From positions 1 to 38,127 of the forward strand of contig JAJTFC010000080.1 in assembly GCA_021298315.1 (NCBI GenBank): a DNA stretch of 38,127 nt, read 5' to 3'. This DNA comes from Planctomycetaceae bacterium. GTDB lineage: Bacteria; Planctomycetota; Planctomycetia; Pirellulales; Pirellulaceae. Position numbers and translations under genes: made by a program. The notes under the pieces were generated by a model that had not been told where the DNA came from, did no database searches, and saw only the letters and a program-made list of their open reading frames with translations. Of this stretch, positions 26,212 through 34,456 are shown in pieces; position 1 is the first letter of the stretch; the number at the start of each line of letters is the position of its first letter.

Positions 26212-27018
26212 ATGATGAAATCAGCCCTGTTTGCTTTGATTGGCTATTGGTTCTTAGGGCTTTGTATGGTTCGGGCGCAAGACCCATCTTGGAAACTCGT
26301 CTGGAGTGATGAGTTCGATGGCAAGTCGCTTGATTTTTCCAAATGGGAGATCGAGATAAACGCGTTTGGGGGTGGAAACCAGGAGCTTCAGATCTACACC
26401 GATCGAACGGAAAACGTTCGCGTCGAAAACGGTCTTCTGATCATCGAAGCCCACAGGCAAAGAACGGGCATTGCTGGTACAGAGCGAGATTTTTCCTCGG
26501 GCCGGATTCGCAGCAAACGCAGGGGGGATTGGAAGTATGGGCGATTCGAAGCCAGGATGAAATTGCCCGCCGGACAAGGACTCTGGCCCGCGTTTTGGAT
26601 GCTACCGAGCGACGAAAAGTATGGGACTTGGGCCTCAAGCGGCGAGGTGGATATCATGGAGTTCAAAGGCCAACAAGTCGATACCCTTTGGGGGACTCTC
26701 CACCATGGTGGCAGTTGGCCTAGGAATAAACATACTGGGCTTACCAAACGATTCGAAGGGATCGATTTTACCAAAGACTTCCACGTGTTTGGCGTCGAGT
26801 GGGAGTCGAGCGAATTTCGATGGCTTTTGGATGGAAAAGTCTGGCAAGTCCAGAAGGAATGGGGCACGGAGAATGGCAAGCACCCTCAGCCCTTTGATCA
26901 GCCGTTTCATATCCTGCTGAATTTGGCTGTAGGCGGAGAGTTTGTCGGTCCTGTCGCTGACCCTACGGAGTTTCCAGCCCAGATGCTCATCGATTGGGTG
27001 AAGGTCTACCAACCTTAA
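26212..27018 (+). CDS. Secreted glycoside hydrolase family 16 (beta-glucanase/laminarinase-like)
   Basis: This exported GH16 enzyme of about 268 residues hydrolyses beta-1,3(4)-glucans or related galactans by a retaining mechanism. The signal peptide is MMKSALFALIGYWFLGL up to VRAQ. The jelly-roll domain starts at WKLVWSDEFDG, and the catalytic motif ExDxxE is GEVDIMEF with nucleophile E145, D147 and acid/base E150. GRFEARMKLPAGQGLWPAFWMLP and the terminal MLIDWVKVYQ are typical of laminarinase-type members. I prefer the ATG at 26212; a TTG at 26185 and a GTG at 26203 are alternatives, none with a strong ribosome site. It lies between the ceramidase-like and phosphatase genes, suggesting a secreted set of hydrolases. 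Confidence 0.93.
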   Translation: MMKSALFALIGYWFLGLCMVRAQDPSWKLVWSDEFDGKSLDFSKWEIEINAFGGGNQELQIYTDRTENVRVENGLLIIEAHRQRTGIAGTERDFSSGRIRSKRRGDWKYGRFEARMKLPAGQGLWPAFWMLPSDEKYGTWASSGEVDIMEFKGQQVDTLWGTLHHGGSWPRNKHTGLTKRFEGIDFTKDFHVFGVEWESSEFRWLLDGKVWQVQKEWGTENGKHPQPFDQPFHILLNLAVGGEFVGPVADPTEFPAQMLIDWVKVYQP

Positions 27019-27065
27019 GTTGCTACGATTACTCAACATCCCCCGACCTATTGGATCGATCCATT

Positions 27066-28358
27066 ATGAATCTCAATCATCAGCTTGTTGCACGAATTTC
27101 GGCGACTTGTGCTTTGTTTTTTATATTCGCAAACCAGGTCGAGGAAGCTTTTGCGGAGATCGCTGTTGCCACACCAGGCCCTGAGTTTGTTAAAGCCGCC
27201 CAGAGGTACAAAGCAGAGTCAGTCGCCTTAAAGACCGACATCAACACGGCACACTTTCATAGTTTAGTCTTCAAGGAACTTCAACCCGCAACCAAGTACG
27301 CTTATCGCGTGGGAGATGGAGTCAACTGGAGCGAGTGGTTTCAGTTCCGCACGGCGAGTATTCAGCCAGAGCCCTTTTCGTTTGTCTATTTTGGAGATGC
27401 TCAAAACGATCTGCGAAGCCATTGGTCCCGCGTGATCCGAGAAGCATACTCGGATGCTCCAAAAGCAAGGTTCTTGCTCCATGCTGGAGATCTCATCAAT
27501 AACGCTCAATCCGATGGAGAATGGCATGAATGGTTCGGTGCGGGTGCTTGGCTAAACGCCATGATTCCGAATATCCCCGTGGTGGGGAACCACGAGATGC
27601 ATAAAGGCTCCGATGAACTGCGACGGGTATCGCATCATTGGCGACCGCAATTCACACTTCCGATGCAAGGCCCAGAGGGACTCGAAGAAACCTGCTACAG
27701 TTTTGTATATTCCAATTGCCGGATCGTCGTTCTCAACAGCAATCTCAAACTCGACGAACAAGCCAAATGGCTCGACAAACTTCTGTTAGAAAACACTTCA
27801 CCATGGGTGATTGTCAGCTTCCATCACCCGATCTTCTCGACAGCAAACGACCGCGACAACGCCCTGCTTCGTAAAACTTGGAAACCGGTTCTCGATAAGT
27901 ACAACGTCGACTTGGTGCTCCAAGGACACGATCATACTTACGGTCGAACAGGTATTACCACGCCTAGCGAGCCGGTCGAAACTATCGGGAATGTCGCCAC
28001 CGGGGTAACCCATCGCGACGAGCATACAGGAACCGTCTATGTCGTATCGGTCAGCGGCCCTAAGATGTACAACATCGAGCCTAAACCCTTTATGTTTCGC
28101 GTGGCAGAGGATACGCAGTTGTATCAAGTCATCCACATCGATGGGTCGAAACTGCGTTACGAATCACGGACGGCAAACGGCGAACTTTACGATGCTTTCG
28201 AACTCGCCAAAGAAATCGGCAAAACGAATCAGTTGGTGGAAATTCCAGTCCAGATGCCTCAAAGGCTTCGCAAGACGCTCACACCAACTGCAGATCAACC
28301 GGCCAACGCACAACCAGCCTTATCATCTGAGCCCAATACCGTCAAACCGGGACGTTGA
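27066..28358 (+). CDS. Secreted purple-acid-phosphatase-like metallophosphoesterase
   Basis: From the ATG at 27066 (430 residues) the protein has a signal peptide (RISATCALFFIFANQ). A short fibronectin-III-like N-terminal domain follows (HSLVFKELQPATKYAYRVGDG, in part), as in purple acid phosphatases. The calcineurin-like phosphoesterase motifs come in order: YFGDAQ (D111), HAGDL (D142), GNHE (174-177), HHP (H253, H254) and GHDH (287-290), all dimetal ligands. It should hydrolyse phosphoesters in the periplasm or outside the cell. The proline- and alanine-rich tail (ADQPANAQPALSSEP) looks unstructured. It follows the GH16 gene by 47 bases and ends the plus-strand run before the repeat array. 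Confidence 0.92.
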   Translation: MNLNHQLVARISATCALFFIFANQVEEAFAEIAVATPGPEFVKAAQRYKAESVALKTDINTAHFHSLVFKELQPATKYAYRVGDGVNWSEWFQFRTASIQPEPFSFVYFGDAQNDLRSHWSRVIREAYSDAPKARFLLHAGDLINNAQSDGEWHEWFGAGAWLNAMIPNIPVVGNHEMHKGSDELRRVSHHWRPQFTLPMQGPEGLEETCYSFVYSNCRIVVLNSNLKLDEQAKWLDKLLLENTSPWVIVSFHHPIFSTANDRDNALLRKTWKPVLDKYNVDLVLQGHDHTYGRTGITTPSEPVETIGNVATGVTHRDEHTGTVYVVSVSGPKMYNIEPKPFMFRVAEDTQLYQVIHIDGSKLRYESRTANGELYDAFELAKEIGKTNQLVEIPVQMPQRLRKTLTPTADQPANAQPALSSEPNTVKPGR

Positions 28359-28405
28359 TGAAGTTGCATTTCCTAGTCATCGGCCAATGATAAGCGGAAC
28401 AGACT

Positions 28406-28922
28406 AGTAACCCGAACCGTGAGCAAGGCAGCGATAGTACACGGCCGATGGCTTCGCATGACGCACCCTCGAGTGTTTCCTCGTTGACACTTCGGGTTAC
28501 TGGGCCTGCGGCCCGGGGGAAAGTAACCCGACCCGAGAGCAAGGTAGCGACAGTACACGGCCGATGGCTTCGCTAGTAACCCGACCCGTGAGCAAGGCAG
28601 CGATTGTACACGGCCGATGGCTTCGCATGACGATCACTCGAGTGCTTCCTCGTTGACACTTCGGGTTACTGGGCCTGCGGCCCGGTGGCTAGTAACCCGA
28701 CCCGTGAGCAAGGCAGCGACAGTACACGGCCGATGGCTTCGCATGACGCACACTCAAGTGCTTCCTCGTTGACACTTCGGGTTACTGGGCCTGCGGCCCC
28801 GTGCTTAGTAACCCGACCCGTGAGCAAGGTAGCGATAGTGCACGGCCGATGGCTTCGCATGACGCACACTCGAGCGCTTCCTCGTTGACACTTCGGGTTA
28901 CAGGGCCTGCGGCCCCGTGGTT
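28406..28922. repeat. Tandem array of 116-bp REPIN-like palindromic units (four full copies, one truncated)
   Basis: Units begin with AGTAACCCGA at 28406, 28522, 28575, 28691 and 28807. The period is 116-117 bases; the second copy is cut to 53 bases at GGCTTCGC. Each full unit has a 23-base imperfect terminal inverted repeat: AGTAACCCGA..GTGAGCAAGG at the left and CCTCGTTGACACTTCGGGTTACT (first and last ten bases matter) at the right. The 50-base middle carries a near-palindrome CACTCGAGTG. A 20-base linker with the hairpin GGGCC-TGC-GGCCC joins successive units. The array lies between convergent genes, a usual site for REP-type elements. Short open frames within it are repeat artefacts. No transposase is nearby. 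Confidence 0.9.
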
Positions 28923-28923
28923 G

Positions 28924-28966
28924 GCAAGCCGTCCGGTGAACCCTGCCCCTTCACCGGAGGGCTTGC
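28924..28966. other. Strong imperfect hairpin
   Basis: GCAAGCC-G-TCCGGTGAA (28924-28940) pairs with TTCACCGGA-G-GGCTTGC (28950-28966), giving 16 pairs and one G/G mismatch around a nine-base loop. It directly follows the REPIN-like array. No T-run follows on either strand, so a simple terminator role is unlikely. Confidence 0.75.
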
Positions 28967-28978
28967 GCCCAGCCGCTA

Positions 28979-29021
28979 TAAAAAAAGGCGAGAGCCCATC
29001 TGGTACTCAGTGGGCTCTCGC
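28979..29021 (-). terminator. Rho-independent terminator for the DUF1559 gene
   Basis: GCGAGAGCCCA (28988-28998) and TGGGCTCTCGC (29011-29021) form a perfect 11-bp stem with a 12-base loop. On the minus strand the stem is followed by C and then seven T's. It lies about 50 bases after the DUF1559 stop codon at 29072. Confidence 0.9.
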
Positions 29022-29071
29022 ACATTGGGTTTTGGGAATCTATCGGAATCCCTGTTAGCCTTGCAGTCGAC

Positions 29072-30124
29072 TTATAGATCGTCGGTTGGAACGATTTCAC
29101 TAAGCTGGCTGCTGATCAAAGCCGCAACGACGGAGACAGGGGTGGTGGCCGACATGAATCTGACGCTTCCGTCACACAGCGACGCGTGGCAACCGCTCCC
29201 ATGGAACGAGTACATTTCGTTGCTGCTGTTGCAGTTCATTGCGCACGGACCAAGTGATGTTACTCCATCGTCGGTGAAACCGTCGACCCAGAATTCGGCA
29301 TCGGGATCTGCCCAACCAGCACCACTGGCGCGTGAGGTTGGAACCGCTAGCATCTTGCGGTAGAGCATCGGACGCCCTGCGTCTTCGACCCATGCGAAAG
29401 TATTCGAAGTACCGTCCAAAATATTCGCCATACGACTCTTAGGCCGCTTGTTGTAAAACGGTGGATTCATCCCGGTAGTAAACGAAGAGATGGTACTCAT
29501 CGGCAAAATCGCTCCGGTGTATTGGGTTGCATCGGTGCTGGGATTTGTCGGATCGTAGCCAGGAATCGGACGCATGAGGTTGTATGGAGCAAGCCCCAGC
29601 TTGCCATTAACGCCGTTAGCGATCGCATAATCGGATGGAGCAGCTTGCCAACGAGGTGCCGCGGTGCTCGAAGGTGCATTGCCCGTGTCGAGCATGCGTT
29701 GAGGGTTCGATGGGCAAAGCAAGTTCGGAATGTAGTTGGCGATCGCAGCCGCATTGACGGTGGAATTCCAAGACGCCTTCATGTTGTACTGGCTGTAGAT
29801 CTGCTGCTGCTCGATGTACGGCAGAATAAAAATCCCAGGACCGTGACTGATGTTTCCAGTCGTAGAATCTGGGAAAATGTTCATTTCCGGAACGGGATAG
29901 CCAACCAAAGCGTCGACGCGTGCCGGTGGGAAAAACTTGTGAGCACTCTCAAAGTTTTGGAGCGCTAAGGCGACTTGTTTGAGATTGTTCGAACAAGACA
30001 TGCGCCTGGCTGCTTCTCGTGCAGCTTGCACCGCTGGCAAGAGCAAACCGACCAAGATGCCGATGATGGCGATAACCACCAACAGCTCAACCAAGGTAAA
30101 ACCGGATCGAAATCGTTTCGTCAT
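29072..30124 (-). CDS. DUF1559 domain-containing pseudopilin-like protein
   Basis: This 350-residue planctomycete-type pseudopilin has a class III signal: G8-F9-T-L-V-E13 with the hydrophobic helix [20 protein letters not shown]. Prepilin peptidase would cut after G8 and methylate F9. The conserved [17 protein letters not shown] and the C-terminal processing-associated H-X9-DG motif ([12 protein letters not shown]) define the DUF1559/SBP_bac_10 family, which is greatly expanded in planctomycetes and of uncertain function in the envelope or secretion. A GAGGG lies about eight bases ahead of the ATG at 30124. It follows the lipoprotein gene by 42 bases, a common pairing in this phylum, and ends at a strong terminator. 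Confidence 0.95.
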   Translation of the reverse strand: MTKRFRSGFTLVELLVVIAIIGILVGLLLPAVQAAREAARRMSCSNNLKQVALALQNFESAHKFFPPARVDALVGYPVPEMNIFPDSTTGNISHGPGIFILPYIEQQQIYSQYNMKASWNSTVNAAAIANYIPNLLCPSNPQRMLDTGNAPSSTAAPRWQAAPSDYAIANGVNGKLGLAPYNLMRPIPGYDPTNPSTDATQYTGAILPMSTISSFTTGMNPPFYNKRPKSRMANILDGTSNTFAWVEDAGRPMLYRKMLAVPTSRASGAGWADPDAEFWVDGFTDDGVTSLGPCAMNCNSSNEMYSFHGSGCHASLCDGSVRFMSATTPVSVVAALISSQLSEIVPTDDL

Positions 30125-30166
30125 TACAAAGCCCTCAAAAAGAAATTAAAAAATCCAAACCCAAGA

Positions 30167-30595
30167 TCATTTGGTCAAATCGAAAGTTGGCAAGACTGTG
30201 GATTTCTTATCCACAGTCGCCTTCAATCCCGATGTTTCTGGATCAGCATATTTTGGAGGAAAGAGAGGTTGATTCGGATCTCGCTTGACCTGATCTCCTC
30301 CCTCCTCGTCAACTGGTTGCATCAAAGCGATTCCCACTTTGTAGTCGCCCGCTGGAGCACCATCGTTAGACATATAGGTGTAAATCGTATATTTACCGTT
30401 CTCATCGGTGATCCCTTGCGGAATCTCTTGCCGCTTGAAATTCGTTTTATCCACTGGCCTGAGCACCACCGTTAAGCCCTTGAACGGCTTACCATCCAAC
30501 CGAACTTCGCCAGTGACTGGATAAGTCTTCTGGTTGATGCTATCTCCGCACCCAGCGGATACCACAAGTGAAAGAACAAGTAAAAACAGTCGCAT
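30167..30595 (-). CDS. Lipoprotein with carboxypeptidase-regulatory/transthyretin-like domain
   Basis: This 142-residue protein begins MRLFLLVLSLVVSAGC, a lipobox with the acylated C16. It continues with one beta-sandwich domain of the kind found next to DUF1559 proteins: YPVTGEVRLDGKPFKGLTVVL, then ITDENGKYTIYTY and GDYKVGIAL. The C-terminal half carries FPPKYADPETSGLKATV, also common in these planctomycete lipoproteins. An AGGGGG about eight bases ahead of the ATG at 30595 makes the start firm. It is probably co-transcribed with the DUF1559 gene 42 bases downstream, and the two may act together at the cell surface. Confidence 0.9.
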   Translation of the reverse strand: MRLFLLVLSLVVSAGCGDSINQKTYPVTGEVRLDGKPFKGLTVVLRPVDKTNFKRQEIPQGITDENGKYTIYTYMSNDGAPAGDYKVGIALMQPVDEEGGDQVKRDPNQPLFPPKYADPETSGLKATVDKKSTVLPTFDLTK

Positions 30596-30800
30596 CGAAA
30601 AATCCCCCTCAGTCGCTTACGTTCCAACTGCGTCCACTCACGCACTTTGTAGCGCATAAGTTACCGGATAGTAGGCTTTCGATGCCGATTGACACTCCCT
30701 AAACCATGAAAAGATAGTGAAGTTTTAAGATGTTAATTTTCCGTAAGGAATGGGGCGGATAGTTGTCCCTTGGGTGGGGTTTTAGGGCGTTGTTTCTGGC

Positions 30801-32096
30801 TTATTTTTCTTCGATCAGATCGATCGGTTTGACAGGAGTTTCCACATTCAGAGGCCAGCGATGTCGATGAAGCGAGCTTGATAGCGATGCGACGGCCCAA
30901 GCAGTCGCTTGCATCGAAATAAATTGATCGGTCTCATGCGGATCACCGTTATCGAAGAATTCCTGAACCGGATTGGCTCGGCTCGATACGTGCCAAGACC
31001 CGTCGGGTTTTTGAGTGCGAATCAAATACTTGGCTCCATTTCGGAACCAAGCCTTGTCGTAAAACCCGACGAATTTTTGGTCTCCGTCGATCTGCGAAAG
31101 GATCATTAAAGCTGTCGCCGTTGAATAAGCGTCGCTCTCGCGGCCAGGCTGGCTGCCCCAACCGCCATCTTTATTTTGCATGCCTCGCAACAACACCTGC
31201 CGGTTCGCTATTTCAGAAGCACTGTAGTAACGACGAAGCGTATCGATCTGCGAGTCGTCGAGCGAGAGTTCGTCTCGCGGATGCGGGCTCTCTTGGATCG
31301 ATCGATCGGTCTGTGGACGATCAACCTCTCGAACATAACCAGCAGGGTGCCCCATTCCAAAGGGATCGACTCTCCATGGTTGATAAGGGTGGGATTGCAC
31401 TAAGTAATCGAGCCAGACCGAAGCACAAAGATCCTCGGTATCTGTCGACGCTGGTAGACCTGCTCGCCAAAGCATCGCCCGATGGCGAGCTTGATCAATC
31501 TCACTCCGCGAAGCGGCACGCCGAGTTTTATCTGTATTATCGAGATAGTGTTTTAATCCGAAAAGAACCAGCGTCGTTGCCATGATCTCCGAGGAAGCCG
31601 CAGGGGGACGTACGGAATGGATTCGCCACCGTCCATCGGATTGCTGAGTCGCGATCGCTTTGGCGACTAATTGATCGGCAAGCTCTCCCCAGTCGCTTTG
31701 GCTTAAAGCCATCGTCCATAAAGCATATCCTAAGGTCAGGCCTCGACCGCCAAGCTCCTCGTCCGGCTTCAATGCCGCAAGCTCTTTTCTTAAGCTGTTT
31801 TGGCTGAACTCAGTCACACGCTGAACGCGATCGGCCTGAGCCCCCCAGGTCACGGGACTTTCTGGACCATTTTCGGTATTCAGACGGTAAGCAAAGAGTG
31901 GGACAGCTTGATGGTGGCAGGAAAAACATTCACGATGCTTCGGATAGTTATCAACGCCTGTTGAGATGCGATCGACTCCTCGTTCGACGGCATCCTTGAG
32001 CGATTCGCGATAGTTGAACTTGGATGACTGACCGAAGGCTAGCTGTGAAACAAAAAGATTCAGAGCAAGGGCAATCAGACGCATGTAGATCATCAT
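30801..32096 (-). CDS. Secreted squalene-cyclase-like repeat protein with a CxxCH haem motif
   Basis: This 431-residue protein has a signal peptide (MRLIALALNLFVSQLAFGQ). An isolated c-type haem motif ECFSCHH follows (C57-x2-C60-H61). Alpha/alpha-toroid repeats like those of prenyltransferases and squalene cyclases make up the rest: QQSDGRWRIHS, NKDGGWGSQPG, DAYSTATALMIL, QKPDGSWHVSS and QATAWAVASL. No DxDD cyclase motif is apparent. The start is the first of two adjacent ATGs (32096), with AGGTG five bases ahead. The pairing of this fold with one covalent haem suggests electron transfer or haem-dependent chemistry in the periplasm, but the function is unknown. It is divergent from a PEP-CTERM gene across the minisatellite. 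The 205-base gap downstream (30596-30800) holds nothing I recognise. Confidence 0.85.
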   Translation of the reverse strand: MMIYMRLIALALNLFVSQLAFGQSSKFNYRESLKDAVERGVDRISTGVDNYPKHRECFSCHHQAVPLFAYRLNTENGPESPVTWGAQADRVQRVTEFSQNSLRKELAALKPDEELGGRGLTLGYALWTMALSQSDWGELADQLVAKAIATQQSDGRWRIHSVRPPAASSEIMATTLVLFGLKHYLDNTDKTRRAASRSEIDQARHRAMLWRAGLPASTDTEDLCASVWLDYLVQSHPYQPWRVDPFGMGHPAGYVREVDRPQTDRSIQESPHPRDELSLDDSQIDTLRRYYSASEIANRQVLLRGMQNKDGGWGSQPGRESDAYSTATALMILSQIDGDQKFVGFYDKAWFRNGAKYLIRTQKPDGSWHVSSRANPVQEFFDNGDPHETDQFISMQATAWAVASLSSSLHRHRWPLNVETPVKPIDLIEEK

Positions 32097-32180
32097 CGTT
32101 GCACCTAACCCCGCGAAAAACCAGACTCATCGCCAACGAACGCTCATCAAATTGTATCGTCTGAAACCACTGGGGGGCAA

Positions 32181-32288
32181 ATCAGACGGATCAGACAGAT
32201 CGGACGGATCGGACAGATCGGACAGATCGGACAGATCGGACGGATCAGACGGATCGGACGGATCAGACAGATCGGACGGATCAGACGG
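32181..32288. repeat. Minisatellite: twelve 9-bp units, consensus ATCRGACRG
   Basis: Twelve uninterrupted units differ only at two purine positions (A/G). Because each unit ends in G and the next starts ATC, the array holds eleven GATC sites spaced nine bases apart. It lies in the 324-base gap (32097-32420) between two divergent genes, about 130 bases from the PEP-CTERM start and 85 bases from the cyclase-like start. Both strands are open through it (SDG/SDR or IRP/ICP repeats), but I regard this as a consequence of the 9-base unit. Confidence 0.95.
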
Positions 32289-32420
32289 ATACCCGCAACC
32301 TCCCCCCCTTCCGGGGGTGCTGGATTTACGGATTTTTCGCGTTGTAGTGATTGAATCTCCATTTCCAAATATTAATATTCAACCCTCCTGTCACCTGTAT
32401 GCCCTAACCCGAACTTCATC

Positions 32421-33077
32421 ATGATTCTGCGTAATTCGCTAAGCAAGAAACTTCGCTTCGTTGGATTTGTTCTCATCGCTATCTGCGCAATGACCGCAAA
32501 CCTAAGTGTTCTGCAAGCCGGTTTGGTTCCCAACGGTGGTGATTTAGAAAAAGATTTCAACAACGCTCTACGCTTCGATCCAGCAACTCCCACCCCCGCT
32601 AAAGTCGCTTTCGTAGATGCAAACCTCCCACTCGATCGTTACATACAAGTAGGGTTTCGTACGAATAACCCATCTGCTTTCAATATCACTGAAATCGCAT
32701 GGTCAAAGGACAACATCTCGTACACAAATTTCACCCCTAACAACTTCGTAAACGATATAAATTCTCCGACCGACTACAGGTATTCCGACATAATTGATCT
32801 TGGGGCAATAATTGGAGGTTCCTCCACGACGCCATTTTACATTCGATACACGATTCCAGCGGGAATAGAGATTGGGAAAGGGATTCAATCAAAATTTCTC
32901 GCAAACGCAGACGCATTTGCAACTAATGGAGTGCTTGATTTCGGACAGAACAACAATTTTATAGCCCTCACCCGTTCTCACACGGCGGTTCCGGAGCCGA
33001 CGAGTTTGATGTTAGTAAGTTCGGTGGCATTGCTGCTGCGATGGCGATTGAAGTCCCGCTCGAAACGAGCGTGCTAA
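32421..33077 (+). CDS. PEP-CTERM sorting domain-containing protein
   Basis: This 218-residue exported protein has a signal peptide (RFVGFVLIAICAMTANLSV to LQA) and the C-terminal tag VPEPTSLMLVSSVALLLRWRLKSRSKR, the PEP motif, hydrophobic segment and basic tail. The central region (FDPATPTPAKVAFVDANLP, then ITEIAWSKDN) is rich in beta-prone residues with many Asn and Thr, has no fold I recognise and looks like a secreted surface protein. No clear ribosome site precedes the ATG. It is the third PEP-CTERM gene of the window, and the 9-bp minisatellite lies in its upstream region. Confidence 0.85.
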   Translation: MILRNSLSKKLRFVGFVLIAICAMTANLSVLQAGLVPNGGDLEKDFNNALRFDPATPTPAKVAFVDANLPLDRYIQVGFRTNNPSAFNITEIAWSKDNISYTNFTPNNFVNDINSPTDYRYSDIIDLGAIIGGSSTTPFYIRYTIPAGIEIGKGIQSKFLANADAFATNGVLDFGQNNNFIALTRSHTAVPEPTSLMLVSSVALLLRWRLKSRSKRAC

Positions 33078-33203
33078 ACTCCTTTCGAGCACGAGCACCG
33101 TTGCACTGAGCACGAGTAGGAGCACGCAGGACGCCAAGCCCCAAACAAATGGCTGTAGACACATTACCAGAAGTACCGACCGACCCGTCAAACCTGCGAG
33201 TCC

Positions 33204-34292
33204 TTAGAGAACCCGGCGCGGTTTGATCTTCGAAAGATCCTCCGCAGGTTCCTTGCGCATCGACTCGGTCGGGGCCACGATCACCACAGGAGCTTCGCAA
33301 GCGTCACCCGCCTCTAACGCCAACTTCTCGGCCCGACGTATTTCCAAAACCTGCACATACTCAGCTCCATAGAACAGGATCGATATCCCGTAATAGCACC
33401 AAAGCAGCAACGCAATAAACGATCCGATGGCTCCATAAGCACTCGTGTAGCGCATGCCGATAAAGACCGCTCCTAGTAGACCACGTCCAACCTCCCATAT
33501 GATCGCCGCAAGCAATCCGCCTCGAAAAGCATCGATCCAATGGACAGGACGCTTGGGCAAGATCCTATAGATGAGCATAAAGAGCATCGCATTGACGCCT
33601 ACGGTCGTCACGAAATCAAAGAAGCTGAACAACTGTGTGACACTAGGCAACTTCTGCGTGGTCAACGAGCGAACTTGGGTGATCCCCATGCTGATAAAAA
33701 ACAAGACCACTAGCAACCCGCCTAGCGATAAGAGCATGAGGAAAGCAGAGAATCGCTGTCGAATGACTCGGATGATGGTCCATATAAGCGAACGATCCTT
33801 CTGAGGCTCAATCCGAAAGATCTTGTCAAAGCCACGATCGATCTGAGCAAAGACGCCAATCGCTGCCAAGATCGCAGTGATCAAGCCTGTCGGACCACCG
33901 ACGAGCGACTGGCTCGTAAGAGAATCAAGAACTTGATCGACTTGTGCTCGAACCTCCGGAGTCGTCTTTGTTTCGACGGTCTCCAATAGCTGTTGCTGGA
34001 TATCAAAACCAAATCGGGTGTACCGAAGAAAGATCCCCAAGCCCGAGAAGAGCAATAGGAAGATCGGGAACAATGACAGGGCCAGATAGTACGCTACGCT
34101 GGCCGCAAGCGATCCTGCATCGTCCTGGGACCATCGCAAGCCAGCATCCCGGAGATTGGGAAAGAAGTCCATCAGCCAACGTTTGCCATGCTCGATCGCC
34201 TGCGGTTTTTCTACCACTGCCGACGGGCTAACCGGTTGGTCTGGCTCCGGACTAGTCTCTTGGTCTATCGTTTGGTCGGACTCAGAACTCAT
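33204..34292 (-). CDS. YihY/BrkB family inner-membrane protein
   Basis: This protein of about 362 residues has a hydrophilic N-terminus rich in Ser, Glu and Pro, followed by about six membrane helices. The family motifs are AGSLAASVAYYLALSLFPIFLLL, GPTGLITAILAAIGVFAQIDRGFDKIF (in part), GGLLAAIIWEVGRGLLG and YGAIGSFIALLLWCYYGISILFYGAEY (in part). This is the YihY/BrkB (formerly RNase BN) family, membrane proteins of uncertain function, possibly transport. The ATG at 34292 is preferred; a GTG 17 codons upstream is also open. It is divergent from the ferrochelatase gene. The short segment 33078-33203 behind it has repeated GAGCACGAG words but no clear terminator. Confidence 0.9.
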   Translation of the reverse strand: MSSESDQTIDQETSPEPDQPVSPSAVVEKPQAIEHGKRWLMDFFPNLRDAGLRWSQDDAGSLAASVAYYLALSLFPIFLLLFSGLGIFLRYTRFGFDIQQQLLETVETKTTPEVRAQVDQVLDSLTSQSLVGGPTGLITAILAAIGVFAQIDRGFDKIFRIEPQKDRSLIWTIIRVIRQRFSAFLMLLSLGGLLVVLFFISMGITQVRSLTTQKLPSVTQLFSFFDFVTTVGVNAMLFMLIYRILPKRPVHWIDAFRGGLLAAIIWEVGRGLLGAVFIGMRYTSAYGAIGSFIALLLWCYYGISILFYGAEYVQVLEIRRAEKLALEAGDACEAPVVIVAPTESMRKEPAEDLSKIKPRRVL

Positions 34293-34456
34293 GTGCGTGG
34301 ATTGTAGAAACGAGTGAAATCCGCCGCTAGCGGAGATGGCCACTCTGGGGAATTCATCGTAATTCTACCCACAATCGGGCTCGTCGAATCCAGTGTTTCG
34401 TAAATAATGGAGCCCTGCGTTTCGCACCCCACCTCACCTAGCCCCAAAAAAATCGA

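Noticed and set aside
28342..28888. Several 60-67-residue open frames on both strands
   Set aside because: They all fall inside the repeat units and translate the same repeated words; there is no ribosome site or independent conservation.
28406..28922. Possible CRISPR array
   Set aside because: The repeating unit is 116 bases with almost no variable spacers, is internally palindromic, and no cas gene is nearby.
32147..32424. Ser-Asp-Gly repeat protein (plus) or Ile-Arg-Pro repeat protein (minus) across the minisatellite
   Set aside because: A 9-base repeat unit is automatically open in several frames; the flanking parts look non-coding and no ribosome site is seen.
33078..33203. Repeated GAGCACGAG words and a CGCTCG/CGAGCG hairpin after the PEP-CTERM gene as terminator
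   Set aside because: The hairpin overlaps the coding end and no T-run follows; the repeats are short and irregular.
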